Assembly: GCA_034766995.1 (NCBI GenBank)
Contig: CM068315.1
Span: 52,514,162-52,578,161 of the forward strand
Direction: 5' to 3'
Source of the DNA: Acanthacorydalis orientalis
Taxonomy: Eukaryota > Arthropoda > Insecta > Megaloptera > Corydalidae
Length of the DNA: 64,000 bases
Positions 37,674-48,405 of this stretch are shown piece after piece. The position numbers were made by a program, and so were the translations under genes. Under the pieces are notes generated by a model, which was given only the letters and a program-made list of their open reading frames with translations, was not told the origin of the DNA and searched no databases. Each line of letters starts with the position of its first letter. Positions within the stretch are counted from its first letter, which is position 1.

Positions 37674-38734
37674 AAATGAAATTATTTTTTTAAAAAAAAA
37701 TCCTGGACGTACAAATCTACAAAATTACAACATTTTTTAAATTTATATTTGCAATCGAAAACGTTCCACATGTATTTTTCTATTTATAAGCGTTTAAATA
37801 AAAAATAATCAATATAGTTGCAACAAATCATTTTATTCGATTTCTTTCTTCCTTGTTATTTACTGTACTACATTATTAAACGAAGTAAATTTTATTTATT
37901 AAAATTTGGCGCAATAATAAATTTTTATTTTTGTGTAACTAAAAACGAACTAATATCGTATTATACATGCGTATGAAGAGAAAATAAGAGAATATATATG
38001 TGGAATATATAAATTAATGTTTTTTTAAAGTGTATACTTTACGACTTGTGTATATTTGATTGCGCTGAAGTAATAAAAACTGTACCATCCTAGATTCGTT
38101 TCATACTTAGATAATTACAAGTGGTATAATTATATTTATTATCATTTTTTTATAATTGAAACTTTCCTATTTAGAAAATGTTTGTTTTTTGTTTCAAGTA
38201 ATAATTTCAGAGTGTAACAATGAACTCACCAGAAATGGTATTCATAAAAACTGAATTATCATTGAATAACATATTCATTGTTATTGCGAATTCAAGTGGA
38301 TCGTAAGTTAAATTCAAACACCCTGAAAATTCATGCACATTATCAAATAAAGCCAGTTGGCAAATATACACATTTTAAATTAAAATTTCGTATTTATGTT
38401 ACTCATACCAACTCTATCGAAGTTGAATTGAGTTATATTGATTCCTGTACAACATCCACATGTATAATCGATACAGCTACATGGAGTTCGACGTCCAATC
38501 CTATAAAAGTCCTGCGGTATACGTCCAATACTAGTATCAATTGAGTCACACGAATTCACATTATAATATATAGATAAATCATTATCTAAAACAGAATTTA
38601 AATCCACGATGATTTTATTTTCCTGCTCTTCGATATCCAATTTAAATAATATTAATACCTAAATTACTGATCGCACACTTCAGTAACAAACTAGTGACGA
38701 TGAACAGGATTTTTATTTTATTTGTAAACTGCAT
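35440..38734 (-). CDS. DUF4773-family secreted protein, three coding exons
   Basis: Spliced minus-strand gene: exon 1 38734-38409, exon 2 38322-38230, exon 3 35798-35440 (stop TGA). Introns are GT-AG (86 bp and 2,431 bp), and both junctions split a codon after its first base, so phases agree. The joined product has an N-terminal signal peptide, a polar acidic stretch, a Cys block (CSCIDYTCGCC), then GCLNLTYDP, NTIS-KNPPPFC, FTPGRNLHMC and LHFDC-RMG-DGVAL, followed by an acidic 40-residue tail. From memory of the family, this order of Cys and Gly/Pro motifs is that of DUF4773, an insect family of small secreted proteins of unknown function. NIT and NLT are possible glycosylation sites. Expected length is about 258 aa. 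The anomaly is a one-base frame offset between signal peptide and mature region (stop TAA at 38644-38642). The domain assignment is strong; an intact reading frame is uncertain. Confidence 0.8.
35799..38229 (-). other. Intron 2 of the DUF4773 gene
   Basis: AT-rich intron of 2,431 bp bounded by GTGAGT and TTTTAG. It holds (AT)n tracts at about 35846-35863, 36181-36210, 36412-36443 and 37622-37671. Open frames inside it (for example 36322-36540 and 36688-36939 on plus) are Lys/Asn/Tyr/Ile-rich and look like AT-rich noise. No transposon recognised. Confidence 0.7.
37622..37671. repeat. (AT)n microsatellite in DUF4773 intron 2
   Basis: About 25 uninterrupted AT units. Confidence 0.97.
38230..38322 (-). 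CDS. DUF4773 gene, exon 2
   Basis: 93-bp exon with acceptor TTTTCAG ending at 38323 and donor GTGAGT starting at 38229. It reads GCLNLTYDPLEF, then AITMNMLFNDNS and VFMNTIS, matching the middle of the DUF4773 domain. It contributes 2 + 90 + 1 bases, so it keeps the phase on both sides. It was found by splice logic rather than as an open frame. Confidence 0.8.
38409..38734 (-). CDS. DUF4773 gene, exon 1 (signal peptide and Cys block)
   Basis: ATG at 38734-38732 opens 30 codons with a classic signal peptide: basic start MQFTNKIK, hydrophobic core ILFIVTSLLL, small polar end KCAIS. This frame stops at TAA 38644-38642. The frame that carries the domain is one base over, open from about 38661 down to the donor, and encodes KLDIEEQENK and the CSCIDYTCGCC block. 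The donor is GTATGA at 38408-38403, after a one-base partial codon. The start was chosen because signal peptide, short leader and TATA box line up. A 36-40 nt intron could reconcile the frames on paper but is shorter than insect introns normally are. Confidence 0.7.
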
Positions 38735-38762
38735 AATTATTAACAAGCTTCGACTACAGTCT

Positions 38763-38804
38763 CCAACTAACAACATCTATTATTGACTTGCATTTCGTTT
38801 TATA
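38763..38804 (-). promoter_or_regulatory. Candidate core promoter of the DUF4773 gene
   Basis: On the minus strand TATAAAA occupies 38804-38798. An initiator-like GTTAGTTGG lies at 38771-38763, with the A at 38768 about 36 bases downstream of the TATA box, close to the usual spacing. The resulting leader to the ATG at 38734 would be about 34 nt. The TATA motif alone would be weak evidence in such AT-rich DNA; its position just upstream of a signal-peptide ORF is what supports it. Confidence 0.45.
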
Positions 38805-41258
38805 TATGTACTTATATATTGTCGGTCAAACAACCGTTAGCACCTTTTGTTGTTCACTTCTTCTTGATCATAATAAGTCGATTTGTAATTGATACGCAAT
38901 TGAATTCTTTTAGGACTATTCAAATTTTACTATCGTTTCGAATGTTAAATAATAAATTATTCATAGTACACTATTATTTGTTTCATTCATAACTGAATAC
39001 ATTTACATAGACCATTAGTTTACAGAATTTTGCATTTTGAACTTCATAGTGAACGTAGAATTCTATGTCCATCAATATGAAATATAAATATAAATGAGAG
39101 AATACCCTTCGTTGATATAACTTCATTTGAATTTTAAACTATTTCATAACTATTTTAAATCTACAAAAGTAATTAATCATAAAAATCATTTATAAACACA
39201 CACTGTAATAATTTATATTCAGTATGGCATTTATCTATAAAAAGTTGAGAAAATTCGAGTTCTTAAAGGCAATCTTCAAATAATGAATTCATTAACGAAA
39301 TATATAATAAGCTTCTAACACGAAAAGGTACTTATTTAAAATTATATTCTCCTTTTCTCATTAGGAAATATGATCATTAATTAATCAGTGGAAACGACGA
39401 GTATTTTATAATTTATAAGAGTATTGGAATTTTATACAAAATACAATTTTCAAGCATAACTCTTCTTAAGCGTCGTAAGTGTTTAATAAACATTGTTAAC
39501 TAAAATTTAAAAGTATGGTAATATGACATTAAGAGATATTTTTATTTAAATAAAACAGTAAAAATATTGAACTTTTATTTTAAATTTAATGTTAATATTA
39601 TTTCCAATCTTACTGCATATAATTATAAATGAATATAATCAAACCACATAAAATGAGACTACAATTTTCTTCTAAAATTAAAAAAAAACACAATAAAATA
39701 ATATTTAAAATTTCTCTATATCTTTATGGAGAATAAATAATAAATTGTGTCAAATTTATTATGAATACTCCCATAAAGCTATCTGAAATACAAACACGAT
39801 ATTTTTTTAAAAAAGAACCCTAAATTTGGAATTAAAAATTAAAAATATTTTTACATATTTATTTTAATAATAGTATTTTTCTTTATTATTTTACTTAATT
39901 GCTGATATATTTTGATAACATTTTCCCATATTTATAATATGAGCCCGTATAAATATTTCTTCGGTACAATAAAAATCTTTATATTTATCTAAGTATTTTG
40001 TTACCAATTTAAGTGTTATTTGTCGTATAACTGATCTTAAAACATGTAAATGTATCATCAAAATATAACTCGGAAACATAGTTCTGAGATAATACTATTG
40101 AATATAAAATTTTCTATATCTCCAAGTATCCTTTTTTATGATATCTACAAGACACAGTCAGTATGAAGTCGTTTAATATTCAGAAGGTCATAAAATCGAA
40201 TCCCAACCGATTTTGAATAATGCTTTTTAAGGCTTGCTTAGTTCTTCCATGTAAATTTTAAAATTATTTTAATATTTCCTAGAAATATATCGATTTTTCT
40301 ATATAAAAATTGAATATTTGATTTCGTTCTTACTGAAAATACAGATATTATTTGATTAGATTACAATATTTTGTACTGTATCAAATTTTCAATGTAATTC
40401 GATCAAGGTAATGTATAAAAAAATCAAATTAAATTTATATTACTTCTACATTAATACACGAAAGATTCTACTTTATGCAGTTATTAAATTGAAGATATTA
40501 GTTATTGTATTTAGTGCAATTTGAAAAGTATAATAAATTATCTTTAATATACATTTCACAGACATAATGTCTTCGTTACACATTATTTTTTTTTTAAATA
40601 ATTAAAATTAATAGTTATTATTTTATTAATCGGACATAGAAATTCTGCATTTATATTTATTTTAAAATTCTTATTCAACTGTTCATTAAAAAAAACATCT
40701 CTGATGAAAATAATTCAAATATTGTAAAAAAAATATCGAATTACTTTTATATAATTATAATATAAACAAAAATATAATGTTCTAAATTTTAACTATTTTT
40801 CTGTATATGGTATACATCATTTAGGTGTAAATAAAAATACACTGCCTAATAATTTTGTGGCATAATATATGTTTTTAAACAAATATTTCTTTAAAAATAA
40901 TATTAAAATACACAAAAATCATCAAATATAAAATTATTTATTCGGTAGTTGAACCTAATAGCTTCTTCTACTAATGTACTTGTCCACACGTCAATTTATC
41001 ACGAATTTAAGTAAACAATACAAACATTAACTGCACTTTACTACCCAAACTGGTTTATAATTAAACTGTTGACAAGATAATGTAAAAATGACACGTGTTA
41101 AAACCAAAAAAATTATCGAATTAGCTGCAGGCAGTACGTGTTCAAACATTTGTATGGAACTGTAAAGTGCATCATATGTACATTTTTATAGTTTATTCAA
41201 CAAAATCCATTACGAAACTATTTAAACAATAAAAATATTTTTAAAGTTAAGTATTTAC
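38805..41258. other. AT-rich DNA upstream of the DUF4773 gene
   Basis: No element, microsatellite of note or gene recognised over about 2.4 kb. Short open frames (38783-38992 plus; 40079-39891 minus) show no known motif. Confidence 0.55.
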
Positions 41259-41278
41259 AATATATATATATATATATA
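41259..41278. repeat. Short (AT)n replacing the mariner terminus
   Basis: A 20-bp AT tract directly abuts mariner copy 4, where the first bases of its 3' terminal repeat should be. Confidence 0.9.
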
Positions 41279-41803
41279 AATTATTAGAAAAATAATTTCT
41301 GTTTGACCTTCAAATTCATATACATTTACATATTTTTTTGATTTTCTTAGCTGGTTTAAGTGATCTAGATCTGTTGGATGACTAACACCTAACTTTAGTG
41401 CAAGCTTTTGAATTGCCGTGCGTAGTTCTGATTCAACTAACGCTTCATCTTCGAGGATCTCGTCCCCAGCACGAAATTTTTTGAACCACCATTGCACCGT
41501 ACGTTTCTTAATAGTACCCATTTCAAAATAATCGTTTAGATTACGATCAGTTTCTGCTACTTTACCACCCGTTTTGAACTCAAAAAAAACTCTACTTATT
41601 TACTTCTTTTCTATCTTTAATTCAATGGCCCAATTTGAAACAAAGTTAATAATAATACCAAAGTCGATGTTACCAAAATATAGACAGAAAAATGCATTTT
41701 AAAGTGGTATTAATGTGAACACGATGAAAAGACACTTATTGAAAAAAAATGAAGATTAGATTTTAAAAAACAGAAAACCGCAATTATTTTCCTACCAACC
41801 TAA
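41279..41803 (-). mobile_element. Mariner-derived element, copy 4
   Basis: Minus-strand mariner derivative. The 5' terminal repeat TTAGGTTGGTAGGAAAATAA is intact at 41803-41784, followed by TA. The untranslated leader and N-terminal transposase region follow. The opposite end is eroded into an (AT)n tract at 41259-41278, leaving only AATTATTAGAAAAATAA of the 3' repeat. Confidence 0.9.
41300..41576 (-). pseudogene. Truncated mariner transposase (N-terminal DNA-binding part)
   Basis: Best-preserved transposase frame in the window. Minus strand, running on from a degraded start as EFKTGGKVAETDRNLNDYFE, then RTVQWWFKKFRAGDE, LEDEALVESELRTAIQKLA, LGVSHPTDLDHLNQL and KSKK. This corresponds to the two helix-turn-helix units that bind the terminal repeats. 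About 14 residues between LEDE and LVESE (usually GRPS-DNDQL-type) are missing, and all catalytic DDD sequence is deleted: KSKK is joined to the extreme C-terminal/3' sequence. Not functional as a transposase, though an isolated DNA-binding fragment is conceivable. Confidence 0.85.
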
Positions 41804-41912
41804 TACATTTTACGATTGAAAAAAGATGTTTTTAACAAAAAAGAAAAAGCTTATCAACTCTAATTTAATATCGTATAAAAATCTAAGAAAGACATTTTTG
41901 TGAAATTTATAT

Positions 41913-41941
41913 TCTCTCTCTCTCTCTCTCTCTCCCTCTCC

Positions 41942-41977
<36 letters not shown>
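41913..41977. repeat. Compound microsatellite (CT)n(AT)n
   Basis: CT run with two CCCT interruptions, passing into AT repeats. Confidence 0.96.
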
Positions 41978-42108
41978 TTGAATACTGTCTGCCATCTTTA
42001 TCCCAAAAAAATTCCACAACTGCATTAATAGCTTAGTTTTATACAACCCCTTCCAGCATTGTCTTTATAAGCGTGTATATGTGTAGTGTAATACACAAAT
42101 TCATAAAT

Positions 42109-42147
<39 letters not shown>

Positions 42148-42300
42148 CATGCATATATATATAATTTTAAATTATATACTTTCTCTTCCAAGTAATTTAT
42201 AGAACTAAAGATATTCCTACAAGAAATAAATTTTAAAAATTAATTTTTAAAAAATAATAAAAAGAGCACGAATTCAATTTCAAACTGTCACAGCAAAAGA

Positions 42301-42335
<35 letters not shown>

Positions 42336-42688
42336 AGTGCGTGTCTACAATATGAGCCATACAGATACACTTTCATACAAGTTAACCAGTTTCCAAACAT
42401 AATGCTCATATAGACCAAAAGTGAAGCATAGAATATATTTTATTATGTAATTTCAGCCTTGAAACATCACCGATTCTTTTTAGATGAATAAACTATCAAC
42501 ATATTACAAACATCTTCATATTATTCTCTAATATTATCATATATTATTGTACTTTTGTATTATTTTATTATTTAAACTAACCATTATTACGATTTCAATT
42601 GTAAAACAAAGTATAAAAATAAGCACAACATGTAAAATAATACACCTTTGTAATAGGCTACTATACATCTAGAATACAAATACATTCG

Positions 42689-42691
<3 letters not shown>

Positions 42692-42786
<95 letters not shown>

Positions 42787-42804
42787 TTATATATATATAT
42801 ATAT
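42692..42804. repeat. Long interrupted (AT)n at the edge of the tandem array
   Basis: AT repeats with TACATATTACATAT and GTACTT interruptions, ending where tandem unit 1 begins. Confidence 0.95.
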
Positions 42805-43546
42805 ACAGAAACGCATAAAATAATAATTGCAAATACAAATTTTACATTACCTTAAAACGACTGAACGCAGTGGACACTTTTAACACACACTTAATACTAC
42901 ATTTTTAACACAAATTTGTCAATATATCATTTAACACACAGTGATGATCCCGAATAAACGCACGAGAAAAACTAGTTGTACAAAGTACACTAAGGTCGGT
43001 TAAAGATGATATTCAGTCTAATGAAAAAGATTACATAAGTGGTTTACAAATAATTTCTATTGAAATATTATCCAATGTTAAAATACATATTTTATTTCTA
43101 CATGGTACAATGCGTTTCATTCGACTATATATTATATAATCAGAAAAGAACGAACAATAGTCGAAACTCAATCGAAATTAAATCGAATTCATATATATGT
43201 ATATATATATAGTGATGGTTTTTAGTTATCTTTATTTTTAAAACTCTGCATTTCTTTCTATTCCTATCTAAGCCAACTATTGATGATAACAGATAACTTA
43301 TACATTAATTATTTTTTAAACATTAATGTCGTGTCCGTTCGTTGAATTCTATTTTATATGTATAAAAAAATATCATCTTTATATGAACTGTTATATAATG
43401 AATCGTAATGTGTGTACTATGCATACACACTTTATTTTTATTTGTTTTATTCTATGCTAGTAATTAGTAATTGAATACGGAATAATATATAAATATAATT
43501 AAAAGAATAATGTTATTTCCTAGAAAGATATTTTAATTATATATAT
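42805..43546. repeat. Tandem array unit 1 (about 0.78-kb period)
   Basis: Begins ACAGAAACGCATAAAATAAT after an (AT)n tract and ends TAGAAAGATATTTTAATTAT. It lacks the left-end inverted motif present on units 2 and 3. Internal landmarks shared by all units are CGACTGAACGCAGTGGACAC, a small TGTGTGTACTATGCATACAC palindrome, and an internal (AT)n. No frame of note. Unit 1 differs from units 2 and 3 at several shared positions (for example ACAAATTTGTC versus ACATTTTTGTC). Confidence 0.93.
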
Positions 43547-44313
43547 ATATAATTAAAATATCTTTCTATATATAAACATATATACAAAAACGCATAAAAT
43601 AATAATTGTAAACACAAATTTTACATTACCTTAAAACGACTGAACGCAGTGGACACTTTTAACACACACTTAATACCACATTTTTAACACATTTTTGTCA
43701 ATATATCATTTAACACACAATGATGATCTCGAATAAACGCATGAGAAAAACTAGTTGTACAAAGTACACTAAGGTCTGTTAAAGATGATATTCAGTCTAA
43801 TGAAAAAGATTACATAAGTGGTTTACAAATAATTTCTATTGAAAAATGATACAATGTTAAAATACATATTTTATTTCTACATAGTACAATACGTTTCATT
43901 CGCCTATATATTATATAATCAGAAAAGAACGAGCAATAGCTAAAACTCAATCGAAATTAAATCGAATTCATATATATATATATATATATAGTGATGGTTT
44001 TTAGTTATCTTTATTTTTAACACTCTGCATTTCTTTCTATTCCTATCTAAGCCAACTATTGATGATAACAGATAACTTGTACATTAATTATTTTTTAAAC
44101 ATTAATGTCGTGTCTGTTCGTTGAATTCTATTTTATATGTATAAATAAATATCATCTTTATATGAACTGTTATATAATGAATCGTAATGTGTGTACTATG
44201 CATACACACACTTTATTTTTATTTGTTTTATTCTATGCTAGTAATTTGTAATTGAATACGGAATAATATATAAATATAAATAAAATAATAATATGTTATA
44301 TCCTAGAAAGATA

Positions 44314-44339
<26 letters not shown>
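43547..44339. repeat. Tandem array unit 2
   Basis: Near-identical copy of unit 1, bounded by inverted ends: ATTAAAATATCTTTCTA at its left and TAGAAAGATATTTTAAT at its right, with (TA)n between neighbouring ends. It carries private differences (for example TTGAAAAATGATACAATG where units 1 and 3 read TTGAAATATTATCCAATG). Confidence 0.93.
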
Positions 44340-44351
<12 letters not shown>

Positions 44352-44356
44352 TATCT

Positions 44357-44392
<36 letters not shown>

Positions 44393-45134
44393 ATATATAC
44401 AAAAACGCATAAAATAATAATTGTAAATACAAATTTTACATTACCTTAAAACGACTGAACGCAGTGGACACATTTAACACACACTTAATACCGCATTTTT
44501 AACACATTTTTGTCAATATATCATTTAACACACAATGATGATCTCGAATAAACGCATGAGAAAAACTAGTTGTACAAAGTACACTAAGGTCTGTTAAAGA
44601 TGATATTCAGTCTAATGAAAAAGATTACATAAGTGGTTTACAAATAATTTCTATTGAAATATTATCCAATGTTAAAATACATATTTTATTTCTACATGGT
44701 ACAATGCGTTTTATTCGACTATATATTATATAATCAGAAAAGAACGAGCAATAGCTAAAACTCAATCGAAATTAAATCGAATTCATATATATATATATAT
44801 ATGTATATATAGTGATGGTTTTTAGTTATCTTTGTTTTTAAAACTCTGCATTTCTTTCTATTCCTATCTAAGCCAACTATTGATGATAGCAGATAACTTA
44901 CACATTAATTATTTTTTAAACATTAATGTCGTGTCCGTTCGTTGAATTCTATTTTATATGTATAAATAAATATCATCTTTATATGAACTGTTATATAATG
45001 AATCGTATTGTGTGTACTATGCATACACAGACTTTATTTTTATTTGTTTTATTCTATACTAGTAATTTGTAATTGAATACGGAATAATATATAAATATAA
45101 ATGAAATAATAATATATTATATTCTAGAAAGATA

Positions 45135-45170
<36 letters not shown>
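44340..45170. repeat. Tandem array unit 3
   Basis: Third copy, with a longer (AT)n insert near its left end (44361-44389). Left end ATTAAAATATCTTTCTA, right end TAGAAAGATATTTTAAT followed by an (AT)n tract to 45170. It shares several derived sites with unit 2 and others with unit 1, so the units look mosaic. The minus strand of each unit carries the donor-like AAG|GTAATG just inside the left end. Confidence 0.93.
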
Positions 45171-45173
<3 letters not shown>

Positions 45174-45984
45174 ATCATTTTCTGTCTAAGACAATTAATA
45201 GAAATAAAATAAAATTTGATAATCTAATTGCTTCTTTATTTAAATAATCGGTAAATTCATTCTTTAATTTTTACTCTTGCAGGTTAATCGTAACTTCTCA
45301 TTATTAAAAGTATTTAAATTGGACAATTTATATTTCAATTTCAGAACTGTAGTCCATTTTATATATTTTTTTGTCATACATTTTTTACATAACCTACATA
45401 GACTTAAAATTATGTTTATATACTATAATTAATTGGGGAATTATTGTTCTAATATATGCACTAAATAAATATATATAATACTAAAAGTAATTTTATTCAG
45501 CATTGTTTATAACGAATATGATATAAAACTGAAATTCGTTATGCACATTCACAAAATACATACATGCATATATATATATATATACACATATGCACAATTG
45601 TGTGCCATGTATGCATGTAAGCGTAAAAGTTCATTATTAGATTTAATCAAGAGTGGATACAATTTACATACAATCGATATTAAATCGCTGAGTAGTGAAA
45701 CGTGTTATTATAACCACGTATAGAGAGATGTCTAGCCTAAATGGCTATCTCCGTACGTGAACTGATAATGTCTAACGTCAGTCATTCACATGCTATTAGT
45801 TTGCAAAGATATCAATGTAATTCGAGGAAGTAAGACATCAAGATAAAACTCTATTAAATGATTTTGCGCTATTTGTCTTTCAAATGTATTCATAAATTAA
45901 TAAAATAATGATACAAATATTTGTTTGAAAATTGTTGAATATTTGTTCATTTAGACATTCTTTCAAATCATATTCACATTCGAT

Positions 45985-46015
<31 letters not shown>

Positions 46016-46433
46016 GAAGTAATTCTTGTATATCATTATTATTTGTTCATCAATAGTTGATTTGCATTTAAAATTTCTGTGATATATATGTATTTTAATA
46101 TATCCAGAAAAACACATCGATTAAAATATTTAGACAGAGAAATTTCCATAGCAGTATATATTCTTTACACTGGCTTATTATCTATCTTAAGCAGAACTAG
46201 AACAGAATTTATTTTGACTTCAACAAATACCAAAGAATAATATAAATACAAGTGTTTTAATAATTAACATTCATTCACAATATTGAATCACTTGAAAATG
46301 TCTATTGCAATGTAAAAATCATTGAAACAGCATCTTCAAGCTGTTTTTCTACATTTAACAGACCCATTCATGTACATAATCACACAAAAATATATGTATA
46401 AACACACACACATAAATATATATATATATATAT

Positions 46434-46484
<51 letters not shown>

Positions 46485-46610
46485 CAACATGCATAAAATG
46501 TTGAAATAAAAATATTATCGTTACGAAAGTTAAATAAGAACCCCTATTAATATCTTATTTATAAGTGTATCACTGATCAAATTTCATTTTTAATACTATA
46601 GTATATACAC
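45171..46610. other. AT-rich intergenic DNA
   Basis: Contains (AT)n at about 45568-45583, 45993-46015 and the array 46417-46482. The 60-codon frames at 45541 and 46322 run into repeats and are not called. Confidence 0.6.
46417..46482. repeat. Interrupted (AT)n microsatellite
   Basis: AT repeats with one CAAT interruption, preceded by an ACACAC patch. Confidence 0.95.
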
Positions 46611-47731
46611 CAGTGTTTGTTAATCTCTGGTCCGTGGGCCGGTGTCGGTCCGAGAAAAATCTATCACCGGTCTGGAAAAAATATTTAAAGTATTCACACT
46701 GGCGTAGTTATTACGGGTGACAATTAAACAGTAATTTGGTATTACTGTGTGTAAAGGGTAAGAACCGGTATTGTTTAGGTTAGTAACGAATAAAATAGGT
46801 AATCAGGAATATAAACATAAACTGTAACAAAGAAAATGTATAAACAGCAACAAATTTGATTAATTTATATAACAAATGAGTTTAAGAAGAAAAATAAATT
46901 CTGGTTGGAAAAATTAAAGAAAACAATTGTGATATATCTGTTTCTTGTTTCGATTTTACTGATGCACTGCAAGATTTAAATGTAGATAAATTGAATACAG
47001 TTTTCTGTCATCATTTAATATCATTATATGATAGATTCTAAAAATATTTCCCAGCAGATATGAACACACAAGAGATGAATTTATGGATTACAAATCCTTT
47101 CATGAAACATTATGATAATAATTTAAATTTAAATAACAAAGAGCGAGAAGGTCTCTTGGAGATGAATTCAGATTTTACATTAAAAGTGAAAACTTCTCGA
47201 ACAAAAATTTAAATGAATTTTGTATTACAATAAAAAATGAGTATCCAAGTCTTCATGACAAAGCTATGAAAATGTTAGTTCCTTTTGCTACGACTTACTT
47301 GTGTGAAGCAAGATTTTTGCCAATGTCGATTTAAAAAAACAAATTAAGAAACTGCTTATCCATAGATTCATCTCTTCGTCCGACTTTGACGAATTTACAA
47401 CCTAATATTGAATTAATTATTGAACATGACCAACAACGACAATCATATTAAATTGTAAATTATATTTCAAATTAGTAATTTTTTCTTTTGTAATTAATAT
47501 ATTTTTTGTGAAGATAATTTTTTGATTTTGTATGTGATATATTAATAATAATAATGTTTTTTTTTAAAAAAAATAGATATACTTACATATTCGTGTAGCT
47601 TTTTATATAAACTGTTACTATTAAAAAGTAAAAAAAAAAGTTCATAGTCATATATTTACTGATCCATACAAAATTATCAGTAATTATATCGATAATTAAT
47701 AAAAAAAAAGTTGAGAAACACTGATATACAC
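46603..47731 (+). mobile_element. hAT-family element with 8-bp target duplication
   Basis: The element occupies 46611-47723 (1,113 bp). Its ends are inverted: CAGTGTTTGTTAATC at the left and CAGTGTTTCTCAACT on the opposite strand at the right. It is flanked by a perfect 8-bp duplication, ATATACAC (46603-46610 and 47724-47731), the hallmark of hAT insertions. The subterminal region with TCTGGTCCGTGGGCCGGTG is typical of the ZBED/SCAND3-like branch. The body contains only the C-terminal part of a decayed transposase, so this copy is internally deleted and dead. Confidence 0.93.
46950..47451 (+). pseudogene. Decayed hAT transposase, C-terminal part
   Basis: Read across several lesions on plus, the sequence gives FDFTDALQDLNVDKLNT, YFPADMN, LWITNPFMKHYDNN, then EFCITIKNEYPSLHDKAM, VPFATTYLCEARF and NCLSIDSSLRPTL, ending with a stop near 47451. 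PFATTYLCE followed by a short linker and a K-R-L basic patch is the hAT dimerisation motif of ZBED5/SCAND3-like transposases. At least one frameshift (near 47183) and in-frame stops (near 47039 and 47333) break it. The N-terminal BED finger and catalytic core are missing. Confidence 0.85.
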
Positions 47732-48400
47732 ATATTTAAACAACGATGCTTTTTTTATGAATGATTAAAGGAGACGTTCTTGTATTAAAAAAAATAAAAT
47801 GAAATATCAAATATATATATATATATATAATTAAATCAGATAATGTAATAATTCTTAATATAGTAAACTATCATTAAATTTTTCCAAATATTGATTTATA
47901 TATTCACCAAAAAAATTAAATGAATCACTAAAATTTCTTATAAATTATTAATTATAATTTCAAAATATTTTACCTTAGAATAAAATATCTATTTTAATAA
48001 TCTTATTTTAAAATCAAATATAAAACATGTCAATTTTTAAGTAGTTTATAAATATCAATATTCCTAATAAAATTATAAATAAGTTATTTTTAATACAAAA
48101 GTTTTATAAGAATCAAAACCGTTACAAATATATTTAATTAAAATTAATTTTGATTGAAATCAGTTATACTTGAGGCATAATTGATCATCATAAATTTCTA
48201 AATCTATATTAAACTCATAATTTTTTAACTTTCTCATTATTTATTATCGTATAAAAATAAATTAGTTTATAGATTACTGCCTATAGAATCAATCACATTA
48301 TTTCATTTTATTATATTTAGTTGAGAATTTATAATCATATTTGTATAGTTTTTCTTCGTTAATATAATATTTACAATATTATAATACAAATCGGTTTTAA
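47732..48400. other. AT-rich intergenic DNA
   Basis: Short (AT)n at 47811-47829. Nothing else recognised. Confidence 0.6.
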
Positions 48401-48405
48401 TATTC

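Larger units (their letters stand above)
41804..42804. other. Microsatellite-dense AT-rich DNA
   Basis: Contains (CT)n(AT)n at 41913-41977, (AT)n at 42121-42147, 42311-42334 and 42692-42804. No gene recognised; the frames here translate repeats. Confidence 0.6.

Noticed and set aside
38278..38544. 88-codon plus-strand frame
   Set aside because: Antisense shadow of DUF4773 exons 1 and 2.
38642..38662. A 36-40 nt intron to reconcile the two DUF4773 exon 1 frames
   Set aside because: Too short for insect splicing in general, and one version creates a stop. A one-base indel is simpler.
42805..45170. Helitron interpretation of the tandem units (a CTAG near the end plus a palindrome)
   Set aside because: The palindrome spans the unit junction instead of lying inside the 3' end, and no TC start is fixed. 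Terminal inverted ends explain it better.
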